Below, piece by piece: positions 16,979 through 26,672 of a DNA stretch of 64,000 bases. The stretch is from contig JACMPP010000114.1 of NCBI GenBank assembly GCA_014377445.1, positions 1-64,000 on the forward strand, in the 5' to 3' direction. The stretch is from Oligoflexus sp. (GTDB taxonomy: Bacteria > Bdellovibrionota_B > Oligoflexia > Oligoflexales > Oligoflexaceae). The position numbers were made by a program, and so were the translations under genes. Every line of letters begins with the position of its first letter. Positions within the stretch are counted from its first letter, which is position 1. Below the pieces are notes generated by a model that saw only the letters and a program-made list of their open reading frames with translations, searched no databases and had not been told where the DNA came from.

Positions 16979-19900
16979 TGTGCCGGCCTTCCGTATACAA
17001 AGTAGAGTTGGTAGGGCACTCCGCTCAACTCGCCCGTAATTGGATTCTTATAGAACCGGCTACAGTCGGAAGCTTGTGCCGTTAATTTGTAACTGGCGAT
17101 GACCGGGTAACCAATGAAAGGCGTCTTCGAGCGCTTTTCAGGGACGTCATGGTCGAAGGAACCGACGGTGTAACCACCCGACTTGCTCGTCCAATTGGTG
17201 AGGTGGGTAGCAAGGTCGCCGGTCGCGCTTTCTGAAAAGCGGAAGACAGAGTCAGACCAGGTACGCGCCGGAGTATTTTCCAAAGAAGGCACCAAGGTCG
17301 AATCGCTGTCTGCGGAAGCAGTCGCCTTTTTAAAGACATAACCGTGACCAACGTGGGAGATCGCAACGTGGTTGTCGGTAGTCTCGATGCTGACGTTTGA
17401 AGGACACTGGTAGTTGGCCGCAACAAGAATGTCAACAAGTCGCGTATTGGGATCTTCGAATTTATTCAGGCTGTCGACGTCCTTAGGCCAGACCGACAAA
17501 TAACCTGATGATTGCATATCGCCCTTAGCTGCAGGGGTAACTTGGAAAACTACCTCACCGTTTCGGGCCATAGCTTGAGCAAATGCCGAATCACCTGGGA
17601 TATCGATGCGAGCGTAACCAACGAGGATCTGCTGATCCTGTAGGGTGAAAAGAGTTCCATTTTCGCCACCTTCGGCGGGGCCTGTGTATTTCGCCAGGGC
17701 TTCATAAGACCGAAGGTAGTGGTATTCGTCTGCTGACGGTACGCCGCCGAGTTTGGAGAATACCGCTCGTTTTTTCTGGGCCATGAAAGCCAGTTGGTTC
17801 GCAAGGTTGAGTTTGCGTTTTTTCGACATAATATAGTCTGGCAAGCCGCGGACGAGACCGAAGACCTGATCACGGGATACTTCGAAAATTTCCTGGGAGT
17901 TGTCGACTGGCGTAATGCCACCGTCGGCCGCTGTTTGTTTCGAAAGATCCAGGACCTTGGTTCGTTCAGTCCCGATTTCAGTTTGGATGCTGTCGTAAGT
18001 GCCGAGAAGTTCGTTACGCATGTCTTGTTGGAGATGGGCATTGTCCATGCTCTTTTCAAGGGAAGCACGCGTTTCGTCGACATTCGGAGTCTTGTCATCC
18101 AACTGAGTTTGAACGAAGACGGCTTCTTTGTCGGTCAAATCGAGAGCCTTGGTCAAGCGATCCGATTTCAGTTTTTGGATCTGCTCCAAAAGGCTGTCAC
18201 CGAGATTCTTGTCAGCCGCAAGCTTTTGCTGGAGAGCCGATGTATTCTCAATGCGGTCATTGACGTTTTTGATGAGGGACGCGATCTCTTCGTTGTCATG
18301 TTTGATAAGGTCTTGGCGACCTTTCAACACGCGGATTTCCGATTGAATGATTTCCTTTTGATCGTCTTGTTGGCGATCTTGGGATTGAAGGTTCAGGATT
18401 TGGATGGCGTAACTTTCATTCTCTTCAGCGAGCATGTCCAGTCGAGTGACCATCGCATCGTGTTGTGCGAGGAAGGTGTCGAGTTTTGACTCTTGTTCGA
18501 GAACTTCTTTTTCATCGCAATCGAGGAGCATCAATTTGTGTTGCTCGGACAATTGGTTGGCTTTAGAGTCTTCCGATTTTTCGGATACGCCCAGCTCAAG
18601 GAACGTCATTTGATATTGAAGGTTTAGAGCCGTGACATCGTGAGTCAGCTTGTCGATTATGCTCTTCATGTCATTGAGGGATTTCTCAATTTCTCCGCGT
18701 CGAGATTGAAAGGCGATTTCCCGATCGGCTGCTTTACTGACGAAATCGGCGACGTTTTTCAATGTCTGGACAGCTGACGCAAGGCCGGCCGAAGGATTGA
18801 ATGCTGTGATTGCTCCGCCCATAGGGCCTGCAATCACACCTACGATGGCTGGTGATGAAGAAGCGACTCCTTGATAAACTGCGGCTGCGAGGTTAGCGGC
18901 AGCATCGGCCGCTTGAACGTAATTCTTTACGGTTGCGACTGTTGCCAACCAGCTATTGACCTTGCTGTCGAAATCGTCTCGCGTCTTGATAGCATTGGCC
19001 AACTGTTGCTCGGCCGAGGCTTTATTGTTGTCGAGGATTTGCTTTGTGAGGAGTCGTTTGTTCTTGAATTCCTCCATTCCCGCCGCGCCGCCCGATTCCA
19101 ATGACGGACACTGAACGGTTACGTCGTGATAGACCTCTGGAAGAGCTTGTCCCAAGAGACAGACAAGCACGTACGCTTGAGCCTTGAGTGTTTCCACGCC
19201 CATTTCTTTACGAATATCGCAAATACGAGTTCGGTAGGAATTGAAGTCGCCTTGGAGCGCAGGGGCGGCAGGGCAGCTTTCTTCACCGGAAATCGGGGCA
19301 AAGGGCTTCGAGATCACGCGTGCCTTGGAGACCATATGGATTTGAGTTTCCATGCTGCAGATCTGCGAACGGAGCTCAGATCTTTTCAGCTTGAAGAGAT
19401 CCGTCTGATTATTGTTCAGCAGAGCTATCTCGTTTTTGATCTGATCTTTGCGTCGGTCGTTAGAGGTGATCGCCAGCGTCTTTTGGGTCATCGCTTCAAC
19501 GACGCCATTCAATTCGTCGTTGTTGCGTTGGATGTTGCGGTTGTATTCTTGAATTTGAGCCGTGAAAGTCAGGACTTGAATTTCAAGGTTCGATACGGTG
19601 ATCTTGTGGTTCATCAGCCATCGAACTTCGTTCAAGGCATCATTTTTGCTCTCGAGATTGTACGCGAGCATATCCTGATCTTTTTTGCCTTGCAGTTGGG
19701 TGATCTTGTACGCAACTTCTTTCTTCTGCTGATCAAGGTCAAACTTCAATCGATTGGATTCACGACGGTAGCTCGATATCTCATTGTCGTTGCCAAGGGC
19801 ATCGATTTTGTTTTTCGTATGCTCAGCTATGTTCTGATAGTCCTCTTGGAGCTTACCGATCTTGTGCAAGCTGAGGCTCAATTCCTGAGACGTTTGGTAA

Positions 19901-21024
19901 CGTGAGTCTGACTCGCGTTTTTGCTGAAGGGACACATCCGAAGACGCGGCTTTCAGGTCAGCCGATAGCTTTTGGTTGGCGCCTTCCTGAACGATCGCTT
20001 CGATCTTGTCTTCAATGCCCTTGATGTCGCGAAGCACGCCTTGCAACCCAGAGAGGATAACATCGTATTTGGCGAGATTGAGAGCTTCTGGATCGATGTT
20101 GAGAAAGAGATAGCCTTTTTCCGCGGAAGCGATCCTGTCTTCGAGTTCTTTTTGAATCGTCAAAAGGTCGTTAGAGAGTGTGGAATAGATAACCTGATCG
20201 GGAATATCTGTCTTGGCTTCAACGACCGACCACAACGCGTTGCGATAGAAGGCCAGGGCATTGACCATCGACTCGCTGGCCGAGAGCTTGCCTTGGCTAG
20301 CCCCTTCGCCCGTGAGTTCGAGGGCGGAACCGATTTCATAGGACATGCGAATCAGTTGCTGATTGGCAGCGCTCATGTACCAATTGTCACCAGCCGCCAT
20401 ATCCAAGCGGACTTTAGTCTCCAGGAGCCGTGCTTGCTTGAAAGTGTAATTGAAAAGCGAAGGCTTGTCTTCAGTCGAAGCTGTTCCCGCATTTTCAGGC
20501 ATTACGCTTGAATCGACCGGGCCGCCTTCAGCAGCTTTGTTGCCTTGGGGGGCGTACTGCTTAGCGAGGACGCTGAGGCCTTTTTCAATAATTTGACGAC
20601 CGGCTTCCGCGTTGAGCTGAGCGCCCTTAGGATCCAGCTTGGATTCCAATTTGCTGGACAGGAAGGGCATATCGGCAGCAAGCAATAATTTGTATTGCGC
20701 CATCGTTTGGTGGCAATCGGCATCGCATAGGAGAGCGTAGCGATCGTCAGCCTTTTGCTTGTCCTTGGCTTCGACATGCTCAGAGCAAGTCAAGAGGAGT
20801 GTTGTTATAGAGTCGAATCGAGCTGCCATTGTCGGCAAATCGCCTGTCATCAATGCCAGGGTCAAATCGCGGGTAAGCAATTGGCCTTTCTGTTGAAATG
20901 AGGAATTCGGGAATCCCTCTTGGAGACAAGTCAGAGGCAACTCAACATCCGCTGCCATAGCCTTCGTTTGGCCTACTGAAGAGGCTAAAGCCAGAGCTAA
21001 GAGAAAAATGGTTTTATATCTCAT
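16975..21024 (-). CDS. Exported 1349-aa coiled-coil protein with hydrophobic Gly/Ala segment (operon gene 7)
   Basis: Signal peptide MRYKTIFLLALALASSVGQTKAMAAD; long coiled-coil stretches flanking AANLAAAVYQGVASSSPAIVGVIAGPMGGAITAFNPSAGL. Confidence 0.88.
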   Translation of the reverse strand: MRYKTIFLLALALASSVGQTKAMAADVELPLTCLQEGFPNSSFQQKGQLLTRDLTLALMTGDLPTMAARFDSITTLLLTCSEHVEAKDKQKADDRYALLCDADCHQTMAQYKLLLAADMPFLSSKLESKLDPKGAQLNAEAGRQIIEKGLSVLAKQYAPQGNKAAEGGPVDSSVMPENAGTASTEDKPSLFNYTFKQARLLETKVRLDMAAGDNWYMSAANQQLIRMSYEIGSALELTGEGASQGKLSASESMVNALAFYRNALWSVVEAKTDIPDQVIYSTLSNDLLTIQKELEDRIASAEKGYLFLNIDPEALNLAKYDVILSGLQGVLRDIKGIEDKIEAIVQEGANQKLSADLKAASSDVSLQQKRESDSRYQTSQELSLSLHKIGKLQEDYQNIAEHTKNKIDALGNDNEISSYRRESNRLKFDLDQQKKEVAYKITQLQGKKDQDMLAYNLESKNDALNEVRWLMNHKITVSNLEIQVLTFTAQIQEYNRNIQRNNDELNGVVEAMTQKTLAITSNDRRKDQIKNEIALLNNNQTDLFKLKRSELRSQICSMETQIHMVSKARVISKPFAPISGEESCPAAPALQGDFNSYRTRICDIRKEMGVETLKAQAYVLVCLLGQALPEVYHDVTVQCPSLESGGAAGMEEFKNKRLLTKQILDNNKASAEQQLANAIKTRDDFDSKVNSWLATVATVKNYVQAADAAANLAAAVYQGVASSSPAIVGVIAGPMGGAITAFNPSAGLASAVQTLKNVADFVSKAADREIAFQSRRGEIEKSLNDMKSIIDKLTHDVTALNLQYQMTFLELGVSEKSEDSKANQLSEQHKLMLLDCDEKEVLEQESKLDTFLAQHDAMVTRLDMLAEENESYAIQILNLQSQDRQQDDQKEIIQSEIRVLKGRQDLIKHDNEEIASLIKNVNDRIENTSALQQKLAADKNLGDSLLEQIQKLKSDRLTKALDLTDKEAVFVQTQLDDKTPNVDETRASLEKSMDNAHLQQDMRNELLGTYDSIQTEIGTERTKVLDLSKQTAADGGITPVDNSQEIFEVSRDQVFGLVRGLPDYIMSKKRKLNLANQLAFMAQKKRAVFSKLGGVPSADEYHYLRSYEALAKYTGPAEGGENGTLFTLQDQQILVGYARIDIPGDSAFAQAMARNGEVVFQVTPAAKGDMQSSGYLSVWPKDVDSLNKFEDPNTRLVDILVAANYQCPSNVSIETTDNHVAISHVGHGYVFKKATASADSDSTLVPSLENTPARTWSDSVFRFSESATGDLATHLTNWTSKSGGYTVGSFDHDVPEKRSKTPFIGYPVIASYKLTAQASDCSRFYKNPITGELSGVPYQLYFVYGRPAQ

Positions 21025-21031
21025 GACAGTC

Positions 21032-22546
21032 TCATCTTGCGTTCGAAATGTGGTCGATAATTGTTGTAGAACTTTCCAGGAACATCATCTGAAGAGCGCT
21101 CGACAATGAATGGACATCGTTCGCGAGCTTTTCTTGCAGCTTATCATCGACGGTCGGCTTGATTCTTTTGCCAAGGCTTACATTCAGGTCGTTCAGGCAG
21201 GTTCCGGCGCTCTCGATAAATGCGGATTGTTGCGCAGCGCTGGAATCTTTGATTACAGCCTTCAATAAGTTGTCCGCTTTCGCACAGCTGGTCACGTCTC
21301 CTAACTTCGCGGCCAGTTGAACAGCCGAAGTCAAGGAGTCCTGCAATCTCGCTACGATGACTTTGTTGCTGTCGGCGAGTGAGGCAACTTCGGCAACGAC
21401 GTTCTTAGCCTCGGAAAGCTTAGGGAACGGTTTTGCTCCTGGAATGGGCTGGTAATCATCATTCAGGGCGGCTTCTTTAAGCATCGAATCTTGTCTGGTT
21501 CGTACGCCGGGCTCAGCTTCCTTGATGAAGTCAAGGTTGGCTCGGGCATTTTTTACATCACGAGACAGTTTAAAAGTTTCTTCGAGATCGAAGGCGACGT
21601 GATCGACACCTGATTTAAGGCAGGCGATCTTTTGGAACTCCGAGAGGCCGTCTTTCAATTTGAGGGTAGCCCCTTCGAAGCAGCTATCAACAATGCTTGC
21701 TGAGTTGAGAATCTTGAGCGTATCGGTGACTTTTTTGCTGAGGGCGAAAGTCACTTCACCATCGACAGTTGATTTTATGGTTTCAACCATCTGGGCCCGA
21801 GCTGTCGCGATAGTGACCGTGCAGGCGATAAATCGATCTGCGTTCTTTTGAGTGGCGCTGATCAAACCAGAGAATTTTTGATAAAGAGTCAACCAATCAG
21901 GAAGCAAATCGCCCGTAGGGTCGAGTTTTGCCAAAGCGGTCTTGTAGATAGTGTCGCCACGGCGCATGGCCGTACATTTTGATTCGAGTTCTTCTGCAAG
22001 ATAGTACTGAGAAAGGCTCAAGAGATAGGCTTCGACATTGGCACTCGCCATTTGCTGTCTAACCGCTGTACTGCGTTGTTTGGCGAGATTCTGCTGCTGA
22101 ACGTTGTCCAGACGAGCTTTGTCATCTTCGCTGAGAAGGGCACCGTTGAACTTCAGGTTTTTGGCGGTGTAGAGGGCCACGATTCCCAGACGACGGTAGA
22201 TAGTCTGTAGGTTTTCGGGATTGCTTACACGAACAACATCGAACTCCACGGCTTGGGTCGCGGGCTGATTGACCGTCGATGCGTTTGGCTTCTGACCAGC
22301 GACGCACTGTCTAGGCGGACGGCACTGACTTCCTGTTACAGTGCCATTGGCAGTATCGATCGCTACCGGCCGACTCAGTTCGTAGACTCCAAGGATGCCT
22401 TCGTAAATAGAGGGCTTAGGGCTTCCCAAAGCTTGCCACACGCCATCAAGCTGCTCGGCATTGTAGCCGAGGTCGATCGCTGAAGCTTGAGTCGTTGAAG
22501 CAAAGAGACTAAGTGGGATCAACCACTTCATAATCGAGGTTTTCAT
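21032..22546 (-). CDS. Exported hypothetical protein (operon gene 6)
   Basis: Start at MKTSIMKWLIPLSLFASTTQASA; ATGA overlap with the upstream stop at 22543. Confidence 0.85.
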   Translation of the reverse strand: MKTSIMKWLIPLSLFASTTQASAIDLGYNAEQLDGVWQALGSPKPSIYEGILGVYELSRPVAIDTANGTVTGSQCRPPRQCVAGQKPNASTVNQPATQAVEFDVVRVSNPENLQTIYRRLGIVALYTAKNLKFNGALLSEDDKARLDNVQQQNLAKQRSTAVRQQMASANVEAYLLSLSQYYLAEELESKCTAMRRGDTIYKTALAKLDPTGDLLPDWLTLYQKFSGLISATQKNADRFIACTVTIATARAQMVETIKSTVDGEVTFALSKKVTDTLKILNSASIVDSCFEGATLKLKDGLSEFQKIACLKSGVDHVAFDLEETFKLSRDVKNARANLDFIKEAEPGVRTRQDSMLKEAALNDDYQPIPGAKPFPKLSEAKNVVAEVASLADSNKVIVARLQDSLTSAVQLAAKLGDVTSCAKADNLLKAVIKDSSAAQQSAFIESAGTCLNDLNVSLGKRIKPTVDDKLQEKLANDVHSLSSALQMMFLESSTTIIDHISNAR

Positions 22547-23820
22547 GGGTTTGCTCCTGTCCCTCTTTGTGATGGAACACAAAACCAGAAATCGACGTTC
22601 GCTGCCGCTGCATCGAGGCACACGTTGCTGAATCCGGTTTCTGTCGTTCCCACCTTAAGCCATGCAGCGGCGTTCTTGTTGACCAGAGGTCTCAGGGGGG
22701 CAATCCCCTTAATTTTTCCTGCATCTTCATTGAAGTTGCTAAAGAGTTTCAAGAGGCGTTCGTTTTGTCCTTGAGTGACTTCGAGAAGCAAAGTGGCGAT
22801 ACCGATTTGTTCTCTTGCGGACTTCTTTTGAAAGTCGCTGGCTTGTCCGTAAAGGACCGCCGCTGATTCGCGACATTTTTGTTCTCGATCTTTGTCGCTC
22901 AAAGCATTCCAGTCAGGCTTGGTTAAGCCTGCTGGTAGATGATCGGCATCGCAACCTCCGAAAGCTCGGTTGAGCGCATCGGCAAGAGCCACAGCTTTCG
23001 CATAGAGAGGAGCTGTTATTGTGTCTTTCAATTTTTCGGCGCGCGAGGCATCGGCTACGAGCTTGTGCTCAACGATCTCAGCTTCACCGATTCCACTGTC
23101 GGGACCGGTTCCTAGCCAATCGCTGAGGATTTGTTGCTCGAGGTAGCTGCCCATTGTCACAGCCGCGACTTCTTTGAGCCCGATTGTCGTTTCAACAGAC
23201 GAGGCATTGGTAATGACGCCTTGGATTTCGGTGAAGACTTTATTCATGAGTATCTTTTGCGCTTCATTAGGCCGTAAGAAGGCATCGCGGACGCTGGCTT
23301 CAGCTGTCGATTGTGCCAATTGGGAGATCTCATTCGCGGTCATGCCATCTTCCGCGCAACCTTTAACCTGAGTCAGTTCTTCGGCAACTTTGGTGACTCG
23401 GTAGACCTTGTTTGGATCTGGTTTAAGCTGCTTCTTTTCAAGGTCGGCTCCTGTAAGGACGTTGAGCGAGGCTTGGAGGTAATGGCTCAGAGAGCGGCGC
23501 GCCTGAGTGTAGTACTCACAGCGCAGGCCTGTTGAACGGGTCCCGATCAGGAGTCCGTAGTAGGCCATGCCTTGCCAATAATATTGATTCAGCGTGAGCT
23601 CTTTGGATTCCGAAGCCAGGTTCGCGGCGACAGTTGCAAATTCACCACAAGCGAGACCAAGATCGTAGCATTCTTCCCGTTCCCATTTATCGGCATTGCA
23701 TCCGTAACGAGCGCGCAGGTTTTCCGCTCCGGCCCCACAAATGCCTTGGGCAAGGGACGTTTGTCCTATCAATATGCTTCCTAGGCTGAAAGCGACGCCA
23801 AGTATTTTGTTTGAAAGCAT
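22543..23820 (-). CDS. Exported hypothetical protein (operon gene 5), translation start behind a G10 tract
   Basis: Signal peptide MLSNKILGVAFSLGSILIGQTSLAQ; coding strand cttGGGGGGGGGGctgaatcATG. Confidence 0.85.
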   Translation of the reverse strand: MLSNKILGVAFSLGSILIGQTSLAQGICGAGAENLRARYGCNADKWEREECYDLGLACGEFATVAANLASESKELTLNQYYWQGMAYYGLLIGTRSTGLRCEYYTQARRSLSHYLQASLNVLTGADLEKKQLKPDPNKVYRVTKVAEELTQVKGCAEDGMTANEISQLAQSTAEASVRDAFLRPNEAQKILMNKVFTEIQGVITNASSVETTIGLKEVAAVTMGSYLEQQILSDWLGTGPDSGIGEAEIVEHKLVADASRAEKLKDTITAPLYAKAVALADALNRAFGGCDADHLPAGLTKPDWNALSDKDREQKCRESAAVLYGQASDFQKKSAREQIGIATLLLEVTQGQNERLLKLFSNFNEDAGKIKGIAPLRPLVNKNAAAWLKVGTTETGFSNVCLDAAAANVDFWFCVPSQRGTGANP

Positions 23821-23827
23821 GATTCAG

Positions 23828-23837
23828 CCCCCCCCCC
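23828..23837 (-). repeat. Homopolymeric G10 tract (C10 on + strand) at the RBS position
   Basis: Ten consecutive C on + strand, 7 nt upstream of the ATG at 23820. Confidence 0.95.
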
Positions 23838-23844
23838 AAGATTC

Positions 23845-24624
23845 TTACAAGTATGATTTCAAAACATAATAGTTAACGAGGACCTGGGATGCCGGTTGAT
23901 CATTGCTTCCAAGCGAAGGGCTCGATGCTTTGATTTCAACTTCGCAATTTTCAATGATTGGATCTGTTTCGAGAACGCCGACTTTACCCGCTACGAACTT
24001 CCCATAAAGCATGAGTGGGACGCCGTCGATCGCTTGAAGTTCAAATGAACAAGATTTGTAAGCGAGTGTGGCAGCTTTGTTCTTGATTTTGTAAGTAACG
24101 TCCGTGAGCTCGGAAAGCTTTTTGACGGTTGAATCGACCTTCAGGTCGGCGTCGATGATTTCCATGGCCTGAACCACGTTATTGACCGTTTCTTTTGGAA
24201 GCTCCGAGGAGATGAAGATATCCGTAAAGAAGCTTTTCTTTGGCAAGGTCGCGAGCAGGTCAGCCCACTCGGCTTCAAGCGGAGGAGCTGGAAGTTTGAA
24301 AAATTCAACTTTAATTTTCTCACTTACGCCTGCGTTGTCGACTCCGATGAGGAGGAAGCAATAATCATTTACCGGCATGCCTGTGATATGGTCTTTGGCA
24401 TCATCGCTTAGATTGCTGTTTACAGTAACGCCTGCGCAATCAGGTGATTCCTGAGAGATGGCGGCAGTTTTGAAGCGGATGGGTTGGATGGCTGTGGTGC
24501 CGCCCAGAATTACCTGAGCGTAGTGGCCGCTGCCTGTCGCTAGGAAAGCCGATTTCTCTACAGCAAAGCTGAGAGTGGGGACTGCTAAAAGGGAAGCTAA
24601 GAGAAGATTTTTAAGCTGTCGCAT
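23845..24624 (-). CDS. Exported hypothetical protein (operon gene 4)
   Basis: Signal peptide MRQLKNLLLASLLAVPTLSFA. Confidence 0.82.
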   Translation of the reverse strand: MRQLKNLLLASLLAVPTLSFAVEKSAFLATGSGHYAQVILGGTTAIQPIRFKTAAISQESPDCAGVTVNSNLSDDAKDHITGMPVNDYCFLLIGVDNAGVSEKIKVEFFKLPAPPLEAEWADLLATLPKKSFFTDIFISSELPKETVNNVVQAMEIIDADLKVDSTVKKLSELTDVTYKIKNKAATLAYKSCSFELQAIDGVPLMLYGKFVAGKVGVLETDPIIENCEVEIKASSPSLGSNDQPASQVLVNYYVLKSYL

Positions 24625-24663
24625 ACCGTCTATCCTTCGTTATTTTTAAATAATCTGTTTCGT

Positions 24664-26664
24664 TTAGATAGGATCGAGTTTCTTGTCCCAGAACCCGCCC
24701 TCAGGAGCAAGATCCTTCAGACTCTTCTTCTTTTCGTTACTACAAGATAGTTGAGAGCCCAAAATATTGACCCAGCACGCAACAAGTTTTCCATCAGTAA
24801 AATCAATATCATAGAACTTGATGGCTCCAACTTTAATTGGCGCATCCAATGTTGGCGCGCCTTTTTTGAGGCAATGTATCGTTGTTTCTGGCTTGGTGCT
24901 TTCCTTGGATAGCTCGCCAACACAAATATAGTCCCCTTTTATCCGGAGGGAGCCGGGCGCTGTGGAGATCTTTCTCAGGGCTGCCATCCCCTTGTATTCA
25001 TTCGACATCGCGTCTTCAGCGAGAAGGGAGTCGTCTTTGATCCCCCAGCAACCGACCTTGCTACTGAGGATCGCGCAACCAAAGCTCTGAGAGGTCGCCA
25101 GATCGAGCGTCTTGCTTACGGGGTCAAGATCGAAGCTACCCGTCGCATTCACATCAGCGATATTGAATTCAGGCTTTTTCTCTTGATTGCTTGGCGTCGG
25201 CTGAACATTGGAAAAAGCCGCGAGCCCTTTGCATTCAATGTTTCTTCGGCCCTCTACAGATCCTGGAATAAAGTCGTAGCAAACCGCTCCTCCAACCGAG
25301 AGTGAGAGACGGGTGTTGCCATGAAGAGCGCGTCCATCCTGAGGAAGGGTAGTTGCCACTTCGCTATCAGGGTCAATTTCCCAGCAATGCAGGATTTGAT
25401 TGTCGCCAGTATCCGTACCATCAACAACTGAAGCGCAGGCTTGATCCACAGTCCCGGCCAGGGCTTTTACATGACCTCTAGGCTGCTTTGCGCTGATTTC
25501 AGCAGGAATATTCTTGTGGTACTTGCAAACCAGATTGTCGCCATCTTTGTCGTAGAGCGCGCATACATAATAGATACCTTGGACGATATCTTTCACGGCT
25601 TTGCCCTGTGACTCGATTTTCCATGCGATTGTCTTGTCGCTCTTGTTCCAGCAAGTTACTTCCCCTGCTTCACTTGTGCTCGAACAGGTCATGATCGGAA
25701 ATTCCCAGGATTTTCCAAAAGTCTTTGGTTTGGAAATGACTGTGATGGGAAGAGGATCTGATTCAACGCCATCGACGTTCGCGCTTAGATTGATAACGCA
25801 GGAAAATTCAGTGAGCGTGGGTTTGGTCCCAATGATCAATTGATTGTTTTTAGCGTTGCTAAGCGTTGCCCATACAACTTCTTTTGGACAAGCTTTGTCG
25901 GTGTTGAAGCTAAAGGCATAGGAAATCTTTTGATCTTCACGAAGACCATTGATTTCCAATTTGATTTGTTTCGAAGTGCCAGACTCGATCGACGAAATCT
26001 GATCCTTGAGGGTATCCTCGCCGAATATTCCGCCGAGAGGATTGATTTCCTTGCCCTTGAGGCAATTGAGGGATACGATTTCCCAATCATCATTGATCTT
26101 CGCGTCACCGATAAAGGAGGCACCTGGGTCGTCAGTTGGTTTAACGCCACTGAAGCCAAGGGCATCAACCAGCGCTTGACAGCCAAGGACGAAGACCTTT
26201 TTAGCCTTCATATCGTATACATAGTAAAGGTTGCGCGCTGGTTTGGTCGGCGTCGCGTCTTCCTTATAGCTGGCGTAGTAACGGTATTGAGCCGCACCAC
26301 CGTCCTGAGGTCCGCTTTCGCAGTCGAAGCTTGCCGTGAGTTTAAAGGTTTCGGCCGTATCGAGGGTGTATTTCACGAGCTTCGCTGAAAAGCCGATCTT
26401 GCGCAAGACTCTCGCCTGAGTTTCGGCGTCGCTACAGGCAAACTTGTAGTAGCGGCCGTTCGAAATCAAATGGGGCGCTCTCGGTTGGCCAGGACGTCCT
26501 TGAACCATTCGAAGCTTTACGCTCTCGTCTATAAACACAGCCGACTTAACATCCGCAGATTCAGAGTTTCTAAGAAACGAAAACGACTTCTTGTTGCACG
26601 ATAGCAGCGTCAACAAAAACGATGTTGCGATCAAGAAATGATTAACAGATTTTTTCTTAGTCAT
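24664..26664 (-). CDS. Lipoprotein with four-Cys N-terminal module and RCC1-like repeats (operon gene 3)
   Basis: Lipobox FLLTLLSC; repeats of type SFGCAILSSKVGCWG and YYVCALYDKDGDNLVCKY. Confidence 0.82.
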   Translation of the reverse strand: MTKKKSVNHFLIATSFLLTLLSCNKKSFSFLRNSESADVKSAVFIDESVKLRMVQGRPGQPRAPHLISNGRYYKFACSDAETQARVLRKIGFSAKLVKYTLDTAETFKLTASFDCESGPQDGGAAQYRYYASYKEDATPTKPARNLYYVYDMKAKKVFVLGCQALVDALGFSGVKPTDDPGASFIGDAKINDDWEIVSLNCLKGKEINPLGGIFGEDTLKDQISSIESGTSKQIKLEINGLREDQKISYAFSFNTDKACPKEVVWATLSNAKNNQLIIGTKPTLTEFSCVINLSANVDGVESDPLPITVISKPKTFGKSWEFPIMTCSSTSEAGEVTCWNKSDKTIAWKIESQGKAVKDIVQGIYYVCALYDKDGDNLVCKYHKNIPAEISAKQPRGHVKALAGTVDQACASVVDGTDTGDNQILHCWEIDPDSEVATTLPQDGRALHGNTRLSLSVGGAVCYDFIPGSVEGRRNIECKGLAAFSNVQPTPSNQEKKPEFNIADVNATGSFDLDPVSKTLDLATSQSFGCAILSSKVGCWGIKDDSLLAEDAMSNEYKGMAALRKISTAPGSLRIKGDYICVGELSKESTKPETTIHCLKKGAPTLDAPIKVGAIKFYDIDFTDGKLVACWVNILGSQLSCSNEKKKSLKDLAPEGGFWDKKLDPI

Positions 26665-26672
26665 GTAAGCAT

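Noticed and set aside
17794-20511. Several long plus-strand ORFs (231, 259, 179 aa) opposite the 1349-aa gene
   Set aside because: Antisense shadows of coiled-coil coding sequence; V/I/F-rich reverse translations without RBS or motifs.
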